Shown here: positions 1 to 6,414 of the stretch, piece by piece | Layout: each line of letters begins with the position of its first letter | How positions within the stretch are numbered: the first letter of the stretch is position 1 | Source: Bacteroidota bacterium | GTDB taxonomy: Bacteria > Bacteroidota > Bacteroidia > Flavobacteriales > Flavobacteriaceae | Reading direction: 5' to 3' | Assembly (NCBI GenBank): GCA_006227965.1 | Contig: SBFL01000237.1 | Coordinates: 1-11,846, forward strand | Length of the DNA stretch: 11,846 nt | Position numbers and translations under genes: made by a program | The notes under the pieces: generated by a model | Told to the model about the DNA's origin: nothing | Seen by the model: the letters and a program-made list of their open reading frames with translations, nothing else | Database searches by the model: none

Positions 1-2097
1 TTCAGTCGCCTCGAATTCGGCTGCTTCCTCCTTCTTCTCCTTATCGTTTCCTGAAACGGAATCCTTTTCTTTTTCTTGCCCCCCGGCTTTTTTAACTGCG
101 GCTACGCTATCGCGGAACTGCCTTCCCGCCTCCAGGTTATATCGAAAATGGCTGGCGCCCAGGGACCAGTGGACCTTCCCACTATCCCCGGACCAGGCCG
201 GGAACTCCCCTCCCAACTGGGTGAGCCTGGCAGCTGGAAATGTAGCCTTTTCCGGATTCGCTACCGAAATGGTCGGGGTTTTCCCGTAGCGTGGGATAAT
301 AACAGTATAGACATCGTTGTTGATTTGCGCCAGGGCCCTGGTGCCATCGGGTGAAATCCGGATCACTGCTGGCCGGGATGCCTTGTCATTGTTCTCGCTT
401 ACAGCATCTTCCATTGGCAGGAGATCGGGAAGGGAATGCTGTTCGGCCAGGGAAAGGATGTCACTCGATCCATAGGTGGTAATTCCCTTGATTTTTAAAT
501 GCTCCTTTTCATCGGTCCCATCCCAGCGAATGGAAAGCAACCCGCGTTGGGGATGGCTCAGGTAAATCCGGTCATCCACACGGCTGAAATGGGGCACGGA
601 CCTGCCCTTGGCCTTGTCAATATGCCGTATTTCACCTCCTGCTGAAGGTATCCATACAAGGTCCTCCTGTGTACCACGTGCAACCGGGCCGGTTCCCTGG
701 GCAAAGGCTTCTGCCGATCCCCGCAGCATTATGATGCGGTCCTGTCGGTAGGACCAGGCCGGTTGGGTATAGATCCCCGGAGCCTTCGTCAGCCGGACCG
801 GGTCCCTTCGTCCGTCTGAAGATATCTTGTGGAGATGCCCCTCTCCGGAGTCCCAGGTTGAGAAAACAAGGTACTTTCCGTCGGGTGACCAGCAGGGCTG
901 AGCTTCGGTGTAGTCATTTTTGGTCAGGCGCCTGGGGGTTCCATCGGGCAGATCCATCACATAAAGCCGGTTCAGGGCCGTAAATGCCAGTTGGGAACCG
1001 TCCGGGGATGGCACTGCATCCCGGATCTGGGTAATTTGCACCTCCGCCTGGTCGGAAATCGGATATTTGAATTCAAGGCGCGGGCCCAGGTCCAGCTTAA
1101 CCGGGGCCGTAAATGGGATATCGCGTGCGCCGGCTCCTTCAAGGGACAGGGCTTTAATTTTACCACCATAGGAGAGAATCAACTCCCTGCTGTCAGGCGT
1201 GAAGGTCATGCCGGGCAGAACACCCAGCGGGGCGATGGATTCCTGTTCATCCCGTTGGACCGGATACGCGAGCCAGCGCTCCTCGCCTGACTGCAGGTTC
1301 CTGAGGATAAGCCCTGTCTCTTCTTCGTATCGGGTCCCGTAAACCAGCCATTTTCCATCCGGGGAGGGTGTCGGGGTAAAGGCCGATCCATAGCGGGAGG
1401 TAATAACGGCCATATCGCCGTCCTCCAGGTCATACGTGCCAATCTGGTACTGCGGCAACCTGGCATTGTAGTTCCAGGCACTGGTGCGGCGGGAAAAGTA
1501 GATGGTTTTGCCGTCCGGGCTACAGACCGGATCAATGGTCTTCAGGTTGTCCGGTTTGTCCACCAGAGCCACTCCACCCTTTCCTTCTTTATGATACAAA
1601 TGCAATTTGATGTTCCTCCTGCCACGTGCCCCTACGATATACACTCCGTCCACAGACCAGTCAGCTGAGAAAAAATGCTGGTCCTTATCCTCGCTGATCT
1701 GCGTTTCCTCCTTGCTCTCGAGGTCCATGACCCAGATATTCTCAGATCCGCTCTTGTCCGATATGTAGACCAGGGACTTCCCGTCCGGGCTGAAACGGGG
1801 GTGCACTTCATAGGCCAAACCCCGGGTCAGCGGGGTTGCCTGACCGCCTTCAATGGGCAGGGTATAGAGATCCCCCAGAAGATCGAAAACCAGGGTTTTC
1901 CCGTCCGGGCTGATATCCAACGATATCCACGTGCCCTCCCGGGCATTAAAAGCAACCTCCCGTTCGGGCTCCAGGGGTAGTTCTTTCGTGGCTTTCTTAG
2001 TTGAATCTGCCGGATTCTTCTCATCTTCCTGGGCAGTCAGGCCCGCCGGGTGAGCAAGGAACAGGCAATAGAAAAACAGGGAATAAAAGCGTAGCAT
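1..2097 (-). CDS. Secreted PD40/WD40-like beta-propeller protein, probable N-terminal half of an amidohydrolase fusion (3' end cut off by the window)
   Basis: An uninterrupted reading frame of 699 codons runs from ATG at 2097 (complement) off the left edge with no stop. Residues 1-22 look like a signal peptide (MLRFYSLFFYCLFLAHPAGL, then TAQ|E), so the protein is exported. Seven SPDG blades of the PD40/TolB type lie near residues 63, 103, 193, 245, 364, 404 and 582, giving a beta-propeller-like N-terminal region. The segment EGTWISLDISPDG followed by FDLLGDLYTLPIEGG is, as I recall, typical of the roughly 1,100-residue family in which this region precedes a metal-dependent amidohydrolase domain. 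A Lys/Glu-rich linker occupies residues 669-699, where that domain would begin. The catalytic half lies outside the window, so the hydrolase function is inferred and the substrate unknown. An S9 peptidase is less likely, because about 700 residues pass with no catalytic domain. It follows the DUF5606 gene on the same strand after 87 bp and may have its own promoter; no perfect TAnnTTTG box is present. Confidence 0.75.
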   Translation of the reverse strand, partial: MLRFYSLFFYCLFLAHPAGLTAQEDEKNPADSTKKATKELPLEPEREVAFNAREGTWISLDISPDGKTLVFDLLGDLYTLPIEGGQATPLTRGLAYEVHPRFSPDGKSLVYISDKSGSENIWVMDLESKEETQISEDKDQHFFSADWSVDGVYIVGARGRRNIKLHLYHKEGKGGVALVDKPDNLKTIDPVCSPDGKTIYFSRRTSAWNYNARLPQYQIGTYDLEDGDMAVITSRYGSAFTPTPSPDGKWLVYGTRYEEETGLILRNLQSGEERWLAYPVQRDEQESIAPLGVLPGMTFTPDSRELILSYGGKIKALSLEGAGARDIPFTAPVKLDLGPRLEFKYPISDQAEVQITQIRDAVPSPDGSQLAFTALNRLYVMDLPDGTPRRLTKNDYTEAQPCWSPDGKYLVFSTWDSGEGHLHKISSDGRRDPVRLTKAPGIYTQPAWSYRQDRIIMLRGSAEAFAQGTGPVARGTQEDLVWIPSAGGEIRHIDKAKGRSVPHFSRVDDRIYLSHPQRGLLSIRWDGTDEKEHLKIKGITTYGSSDILSLAEQHSLPDLLPMEDAVSENNDKASRPAVIRISPDGTRALAQINNDVYTVIIPRYGKTPTISVANPEKATFPAARLTQLGGEFPAWSGDSGKVHWSLGASHFRYNLEAGRQFRDSVAAVKKAGGQEKEKDSVSGNDKEKKEEAAEFEATE

Positions 2098-2184
2098 CTT
2101 ATGGAGTTTAGGATTTTAAGATGCTAAAATAGGGAAATTACGCGCTGTATCCGGAACTAAAAAGGGGTAAACATCAGGGTATTC

Positions 2185-2610
2185 TCAGGCCTCCTCGGAA
2201 TCCGCCTCTCCGCTTCCGGGATCTGAAAAATCAGTAATCCCATTGTCCAGCAGAATGTTGTACCACTGAATTACCTTTTTGATATCGCTGGCATAGACCC
2301 TGTCCTCGTCGTAGTTCGGCAAGACCTCGAAAAAATACTCCTCCAGGTCCAATTTCCCCGCTTTGTGGTTCACAGAGGTCTTATTGCCATCCTCCTTCTG
2401 CTGGATTTTTTCAAAAACAGCCCTCAACGGAAGTTCTTCCTCCAGGGTATAGATGGCTATTTCGGACAGGACACTGACGTTGTTGGAAATCCCAAAGGAA
2501 AGTTTCTTTCCATCTGTCAGGGATTCAGCCACTAGACCGGTCCTCGTCTGCGTTACCAGTCTATAGAGTCCTGGTTTTCCTGCGATTGCTAAGATCTTTT
2601 CTAAACTCAT
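2185..2610 (-). CDS. DUF5606 family protein
   Basis: This 141-residue protein begins MSLEKILAIAGKPGLYRLV and continues with QTRTGLVAESL and NNVSVLSEIAIYT. I recognise this as the DUF5606 family, a small protein found in Bacteroidota with no known biochemical role. The N-terminal half (residues 1-60) looks like a compact beta-rich domain. Residues 86-122 (KLDLEEYF...SDIKKVIQWYNIL) look helical, and the tail from residue 127 is acidic and low in complexity. No signal peptide or membrane segment is visible, so it should be cytoplasmic. It lies 78 bp downstream of def on the same strand, and I recall DUF5606 genes sitting next to def and ruvX in other Flavobacteriia. A candidate promoter in the gap suggests it can also be transcribed alone. 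The family assignment rests on remembered sequence similarity; the function is unknown. Confidence 0.85.
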   Translation of the reverse strand: MSLEKILAIAGKPGLYRLVTQTRTGLVAESLTDGKKLSFGISNNVSVLSEIAIYTLEEELPLRAVFEKIQQKEDGNKTSVNHKAGKLDLEEYFFEVLPNYDEDRVYASDIKKVIQWYNILLDNGITDFSDPGSGEADSEEA

Positions 2611-2632
2611 AAGCCTTTTTCAGAATCAGCTG

Positions 2633-2661
2633 CAAATATGGTGAATTTGACAAAATGCAAA
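2633..2661 (-). promoter_or_regulatory. Candidate Bacteroidota promoter for the DUF5606 gene
   Basis: Reading the minus strand, TTTG (2661-2658) is followed after 17 bases by CATATTTG (2640-2633). The known Bacteroidota pattern is TTTG, 17-23 bases, TAnnTTTG, so the -33 box and spacing fit and the -7 box has one mismatch (C for the first T). The predicted start of transcription would be about 18 bases before the ATG at 2610. No Shine-Dalgarno sequence is present. Confidence 0.4.
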
Positions 2662-2688
2662 CCCCGTCCAATCCGTTTTGACGGAACC

Positions 2689-3279
2689 CTATCGAACGCG
2701 TTTTACGGCTGGGAACCTCATTTTATAGTCCACGGCAATCTTTCCCTTGGAGATGCTGGCCAGTTTTCCCTTGAGAAGTCGGCGCTTCAGTGGTGATATC
2801 TTGTCGGTAAACAGCACGCCCTCAATATGATCGTATTCGTGCTGAATGACCCGGGCCAGCAACCCGTCAAAGGTGCGGGTGTGGGGGTTAAAATCCGTAT
2901 CCAAATAACTGAGTGTGATGGTATCCAGTCTGCTGACATCCTCTCGGATGTCCGGTATGCTCAAACATCCTTCATTAAAGGCCCATTTCTTGCCTGCTTC
3001 GGTTTGCATGTGCGCGTTGATAAAGACCATTTTAAAGTCCTTGAGCTGCTTGCGTTCCTCCTCGCTGAGTTCCTCGTCTTCTGCAAAGGGGCTGGTATCC
3101 ACCGTGAAAAGGCGGATGGATTTCCCAATTTGGGGAGCTGCCAGGCCCACCCCGTTGGCATTGTACATGGTTTCCCACATGTTGGAAATCAATTCCGCCA
3201 GATTGGGATAGTCTGCATCAATGTCAGTGCATTTCTTCCTGAGCACCGGGTCTCCGTAGGCTAGTATGGGTAAAATCAT
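2689..3279 (-). CDS. def: Peptide deformylase
   Basis: Peptide deformylase removes the formyl group from the N-terminal methionine of new proteins in the cytoplasm, using a bound metal (usually Fe2+). All three family motifs are intact in this 196-residue protein: GVGLAAPQ at 43-50, EGCLS at 103-107 and HEYDH at 147-151. The metal ligands are therefore Cys105, His147 and His151, with Glu148 as the catalytic acid-base. An acidic insertion (about residues 63-80, SPFAEDEELSEEERKQLK) lies between motifs 1 and 2; I recall the same insertion in other Bacteroidota deformylases. The ATG at 3279 overlaps the ruvX stop codon as ATGA, which fixes this start and implies coupled translation from the ruvX transcript. 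The stop is TAG at 2691-2689. Confidence 0.97.
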   Translation of the reverse strand: MILPILAYGDPVLRKKCTDIDADYPNLAELISNMWETMYNANGVGLAAPQIGKSIRLFTVDTSPFAEDEELSEEERKQLKDFKMVFINAHMQTEAGKKWAFNEGCLSIPDIREDVSRLDTITLSYLDTDFNPHTRTFDGLLARVIQHEYDHIEGVLFTDKISPLKRRLLKGKLASISKGKIAVDYKMRFPAVKRVR

Positions 3280-3692
3280 GGGTTCTTGCTACTTAAAAAC
3301 GATTGTAATATCAGGGTGGCACTTATTTCATCCAGGGTTGCCTTTTCCCTTCTTTTCTTCTTCTTCATTCCTCCTTCTATCATGCTCCGGGCAGCCATTT
3401 TGGAGGTAAATCGCTCATCCTGGCGGGAAACCGGAATTCCCGGAATGCGCCTGGCCAGGTCCGAGAGGAACTTTCCGATGGCTCCTTCAACTTCAGAAGG
3501 CTGGTTGTCCATTCGTCTGGGTTCCCCCACCACAATCCGCTCCACTTCCTCCTGTACGGTATATTCCTCCAGGAAGGACATCAGGTCTGAGGTGGCTACC
3601 GTGGTAAGGCCCGAAGCGATCAGCTGAAGGGGGTCCGTTACTGCTATACCGGTCCTTGTAAGGCCAAAATCCAAAGCGAGAATACGTGCCAA
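3276..3692 (-). CDS. ruvX: RuvX/YqgF-type Holliday junction resolvase-like nuclease
   Basis: This is a member of the RNase H-fold YqgF/RuvX family, linked in other bacteria to Holliday junction resolution and to 5'-end processing of pre-16S rRNA. Starting at TTG 3692 gives 138 residues, the usual family length, with a typical beginning MARILALDFGLTRTGIAVTD. Likely catalytic acidic residues are Asp8, Glu57 (in VVGEP), Asp92/Glu93 (in DERFTS) and Asp121 (in DEISATLILQ). A lysine/arginine cluster (KKKKRR, 110-115) could contact nucleic acid. The frame stays open to an ATG at 3782, but that would add 30 residues unlike the family and would run through the dapD promoter region, so I prefer the TTG. 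It is the first gene of a ruvX-def unit (4-base overlap) and is transcribed divergently from dapD. A perfect TATTTTTG box lies 13 bases before the TTG. Confidence 0.93.
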   Translation of the reverse strand: MARILALDFGLTRTGIAVTDPLQLIASGLTTVATSDLMSFLEEYTVQEEVERIVVGEPRRMDNQPSEVEGAIGKFLSDLARRIPGIPVSRQDERFTSKMAARSMIEGGMKKKKRREKATLDEISATLILQSFLSSKNP

Positions 3693-3705
3693 AAGAAAAT
3701 TTCTG

Positions 3706-3738
3706 CAAAAATAACGTATAAATCCCAAAGCCCCGAAA
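3706..3738 (-). promoter_or_regulatory. Candidate ruvX promoter
   Basis: On the minus strand TATTTTTG (3713-3706) matches the Bacteroidota -7 consensus TAnnTTTG exactly. A weaker -33 candidate, TTTC (3738-3735), lies 21 bases upstream. Transcription would start near 3700, leaving fewer than 10 bases before the TTG start at 3692. The exact box just upstream of the start supports choosing TTG 3692 over ATG 3782. Confidence 0.5.
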
Positions 3739-3739
3739 A

Positions 3740-3771
3740 TTCGGATAAATTTGAAGTCGGCCCTATATTTG
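3740..3771 (+). promoter_or_regulatory. Candidate dapD promoter
   Basis: TATATTTG (3764-3771) matches the Bacteroidota -7 consensus TAnnTTTG exactly. TTCG (3740-3743), 20 bases upstream, is a one-mismatch -33 element. The expected transcription start is near 3776, about 8 bases before the dapD ATG at 3784. The box sits inside the long open frame upstream of dapD, which argues that translation does not begin at the earlier TTG (3751). Confidence 0.5.
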
Positions 3772-3783
3772 CCGAAAAGCACG

Positions 3784-4599
3784 ATGGAACACCTGCAAAA
3801 AATTATCGAAGCGGCCTGGGATGCCCGGGAACTCCTGAAAGAAGAAAAGACTCAGAATGCCATCCGCGATGTTATCGGGTTGATCGACCAGGGGAAACTC
3901 AGGTGCGCCAGCCCCGTAGGAGAAGGGTGGCAAATCCATACCTGGGTCAAAAAGGCTGTGGTCCTCTATTTCCCGATCCAGAAAATGGAAACCCTGGAAG
4001 CGGGAATCTTCGAATACCACGATAAAATCCCTCTCAAAAAGGGCTATGAGGCGAAGGGTGTCCGGGTAGTTCCCAATGCCGTTGCCCGTCATGGTGCCTA
4101 CATCGCTCCGGGTACCATCCTGATGCCCAGCTATGTCAATATCGGGGCCTATGTAGATGAGGGAACCATGGTGGATACCTGGGCCACCGTGGGGAGCTGC
4201 GCGCAAATCGGAAAAAATGTGCACCTGAGTGGTGGTGTGGGGATTGGTGGGGTCCTGGAACCCCTTCAGGCAGCCCCCGTGATTGTGGAGGACAACGCCT
4301 TTATAGGAAGCAGGTGTATTGTAGTGGAAGGTGTTCGCGTAGAGCGGGAAGCCGTTTTGGGAGCAAATGTCGTGCTGACCGCCTCTACCAAAATTATCGA
4401 TGTGAGCGGGGAGGAACCCGTGGAATACAGGGGTAGGGTACCGGCACGGTCCGTTGTAATACCGGGAAGTTATACAAAATCCTTTCCGGCGGGAAACTAC
4501 CAGGTTCCCTGTGCCCTGATCATCGGAAAACGCAAAGAGAGCACTGACAAGAAGACCTCCCTAAACGACGCCCTGAGAACCTATGACGTGGCCGTTTAA
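3784..4599 (+). CDS. dapD: 2,3,4,5-tetrahydropyridine-2,6-dicarboxylate N-succinyltransferase
   Basis: DapD transfers succinyl from succinyl-CoA to tetrahydrodipicolinate, a cytoplasmic step in making diaminopimelate (for peptidoglycan) and lysine. From ATG 3784 the protein is 271 residues, the normal length. Residues 1-90 form the helical N-terminal domain. From about 95 to 205 the sequence shows the hexapeptide repeats of a left-handed beta-helix (for example GAYIAPGTILMPSYVNIGAY). The family signature SGGVGIGGVLEPLQA lies at 149-163, followed by IVEDNAFIGSR. The C-terminal part (ARSVVIPGSYTKSFPAG, 221-237) is also typical. It is first in the rightward direction, divergent from ruvX with 91 bp between the starts. 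No lysine-pathway neighbour is present, so it appears to be a stand-alone dap gene. An upstream TTG at 3751 would add 11 residues and overlap the promoter box, so it is not preferred. Confidence 0.98.
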   Translation: MEHLQKIIEAAWDARELLKEEKTQNAIRDVIGLIDQGKLRCASPVGEGWQIHTWVKKAVVLYFPIQKMETLEAGIFEYHDKIPLKKGYEAKGVRVVPNAVARHGAYIAPGTILMPSYVNIGAYVDEGTMVDTWATVGSCAQIGKNVHLSGGVGIGGVLEPLQAAPVIVEDNAFIGSRCIVVEGVRVEREAVLGANVVLTASTKIIDVSGEEPVEYRGRVPARSVVIPGSYTKSFPAGNYQVPCALIIGKRKESTDKKTSLNDALRTYDVAV

Positions 4600-4710
4600 T
4601 TGGGCAGCAGTTCCATTCTGGCTTCGCTTCGGGGAGTATTCCGGCGGGGTTTCCACCTCCGAAAGAGGATTCCCATTAGGCCTATACAATTTTTTAGTCG
4701 TTTCTTTGTT

Positions 4711-5541
4711 ATGAAATTACCGGAACCGGTAAGTCCAAGCCAAATGCAACCAAAAGACCAGAACAAACTTACAGCCCTGATCATTACCTATAATGAGATT
4801 GGCTATATAGAGAACTGTATTGATTCGGTACGTTTCGCGGACGAGATCATTGTGGTGGATTCCTACAGTACGGACGGCACGTATGAACATCTTTGTGCCG
4901 ATCCTGATGTGAAAGTCGTCCAACATCCTTTTGAGAATTTCACCCAGCAAAAATCATACGCCCTGAGCCAGGCTACCTATGACTGGGTCCTGTTCCTCGA
5001 TGCGGATGAGGTAGTGACCGAACCGCTTCGGGAGGAAATTCGGGAAACCGTTCAGTCAGACGACACGCATGTCGCATACTGGTTTTACCGGAAGTTCATG
5101 TTCGGGACCAGCCCGCTTCACTTCAGCGGGTGGCAGACAGACAAGAATTACCGGTTGTTCCGAAAGAGCAGGGCGAGGTTTTCGGACCGGAAGCTCGTTC
5201 ACGAGACCCTCGAGATTGAAGGCAGTTCCGGGATACTCGAAAACCGGCTCATCCATTATTGCTATAAAAATTATCAGGATTACAGGGATAAAATGCTGCA
5301 CTATGGAAGGCTGAAGGCCCTGGAGGACTTCTACCGGGAACGCAACTTCAGTTATCTGCTGATGTTCGCCAAACCTACCTGGAAATTTGTGCATCACTAC
5401 CTGCTGCGTCTAGGCTTCCTCGACGGCCAGAAGGGGATTACCATCTGTTACCTGAATGCTCTGAGCGTGCTGGAGCGCTACCGGGAATTGAAAAAACTGG
5501 AAGCCAAAAACAAACTGGCCTATTACTTATTGATGCCGTAG
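4711..5541 (+). CDS. Glycosyltransferase family 2, WaaE/KdtX-like (lipopolysaccharide core type)
   Basis: The 276-residue protein has the start of a GT-A fold, LTALIITYNEIGYIENCIDSV (residues 20-40), then EIIVVDSYSTDGT (45-57) and the nucleotide-sugar/metal motif LDADE at 96-100. This arrangement, together with LVHE at 162-165, is that of the WaaE-like GT2 group, which adds hexoses to the inner core of lipopolysaccharide on the cytoplasmic face of the inner membrane. The donor and acceptor cannot be read from the sequence. The C-terminal third is basic and aromatic (YYLLMP ending), which could favour membrane association. I chose ATG 4711; ATG 4744 (MQPKDQNKL) is also possible and nearer the usual start of the domain. 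It lies 111 bp after dapD on the same strand. Its last 19 bases overlap tail to tail with the next glycosyltransferase gene. Confidence 0.9.
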   Translation: MKLPEPVSPSQMQPKDQNKLTALIITYNEIGYIENCIDSVRFADEIIVVDSYSTDGTYEHLCADPDVKVVQHPFENFTQQKSYALSQATYDWVLFLDADEVVTEPLREEIRETVQSDDTHVAYWFYRKFMFGTSPLHFSGWQTDKNYRLFRKSRARFSDRKLVHETLEIEGSSGILENRLIHYCYKNYQDYRDKMLHYGRLKALEDFYRERNFSYLLMFAKPTWKFVHHYLLRLGFLDGQKGITICYLNALSVLERYRELKKLEAKNKLAYYLLMP

Positions 5542-6353
5542 TGCGTCCAGACCTCTTTTTGCTTCCTGGTCTGTTTACGAATGGCAGCATTCTTAGCCAG
5601 GGACTCCGGCGTCTTATACCCCCGCTTGTGATCCAAATGGACACAAACCGCACTGTAGCGTAATTGTTTGGATTTGATTCCAAAATTGAAGAGGCGCTCC
5701 CCGAGTTCGCGGTCCTGTCCGCCGTACTGCATACGCTCGTCAAAACCGTTCACATTGAGGATGTCTTTTTTCCATCCGGAACTATTGTGACCATTCCAGC
5801 TGGCATTGGTGGGGGTAAAGGTGTTTAGCAGGCTGGCCACAATTCCGCGGGCCGTAAGCTTGTTGTTTTTGAATGTCTTGGGGATTCCTTTTTCCTTCAG
5901 CCAGTGGATGTCGAAACATCGCTGCTTTTCGATGTCTCCCCTTGTGATCATAAGGGAAATGTTCATCGGCAGCATGTAATACCCCCCCGAAATAAAATAG
6001 CCCTTCTCTTTGTTGATGTAGTGTACCTGTACAAAATCCTCCCGGGGAATACAATCCCCGTCGGTCATGATAATATAGTCGGCCTCGCAGGCCTGCACCG
6101 CCTTGTTAAGGATCCTGGATTTCTGAAAGCCCTCGTCCTGCTGCCATACATGTTTGATGGGGTAGAATACCTCAGGCTCCATGCGCTCGATCAGCTGTCG
6201 GGTGGCAGGGCCGGAACCATCGTCGGCAATGACCACCTCAAAATCGCGGTAGGTCTGCCAATTGAACCCCCATAAAACTTTCTCAAGCCAGGCCTCAGCA
6301 TTATAGGTGCTGATGATGACCGAAATCTTGGGATTTCCGGATACCTTTTTCAC
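5523..6353 (-). CDS. Glycosyltransferase family 2 with GT7C-like C-terminal segment
   Basis: This 276-residue protein begins at GTG 6353. Its GT-A domain shows ISVIISTYNAEAWLEKVL (10-27), VVIADDGSG (40-48) and the DxD motif TDGDCIPR at 97-104. Residues 186-217 (WNGHNSSGW, then NGFDERM and GGQDRELG) match the galactosyltransferase C-terminal (GT7C) pattern found in chondroitin-polymerase-like GT2 enzymes, where this segment helps bind the acceptor and metal. It therefore probably transfers a hexose or hexosamine onto a surface glycan; the exact sugar is unknown. The C-terminus is strongly basic (RKQTRKQKE). It converges on the WaaE-like gene, sharing 19 bp including both stop codons, and diverges from the ATP-grasp gene with about 61 bp between starts. 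Homology is clear at the fold level only. Confidence 0.9.
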   Translation of the reverse strand: MKKVSGNPKISVIISTYNAEAWLEKVLWGFNWQTYRDFEVVIADDGSGPATRQLIERMEPEVFYPIKHVWQQDEGFQKSRILNKAVQACEADYIIMTDGDCIPREDFVQVHYINKEKGYFISGGYYMLPMNISLMITRGDIEKQRCFDIHWLKEKGIPKTFKNNKLTARGIVASLLNTFTPTNASWNGHNSSGWKKDILNVNGFDERMQYGGQDRELGERLFNFGIKSKQLRYSAVCVHLDHKRGYKTPESLAKNAAIRKQTRKQKEVWTHYGINK

Positions 6354-6414
6354 GGCTATAAAAGTAATAAAGTCTTCTTTCTTATCTTTACCCGGTTCCC
6401 TAAAAAGTGATGGT

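Noticed and set aside
991..1535. Open frames on both strands inside the propeller gene (for example 991-1290 plus and 1206-1535 minus)
   Set aside because: They lie over the continuous 699-codon minus-strand frame, which has clear PD40 repeats, and their translations show no recognisable domain.
2673..2684. Inverted repeat CCGT-TTTG-ACGG just after def as a terminator
   Set aside because: The stem is only four pairs and no T-run follows on the minus strand, and the next gene is on the same strand close by.
3763..4224. Long minus-strand frame under dapD
   Set aside because: It is antisense to a fully conserved dapD and has no recognisable protein similarity.
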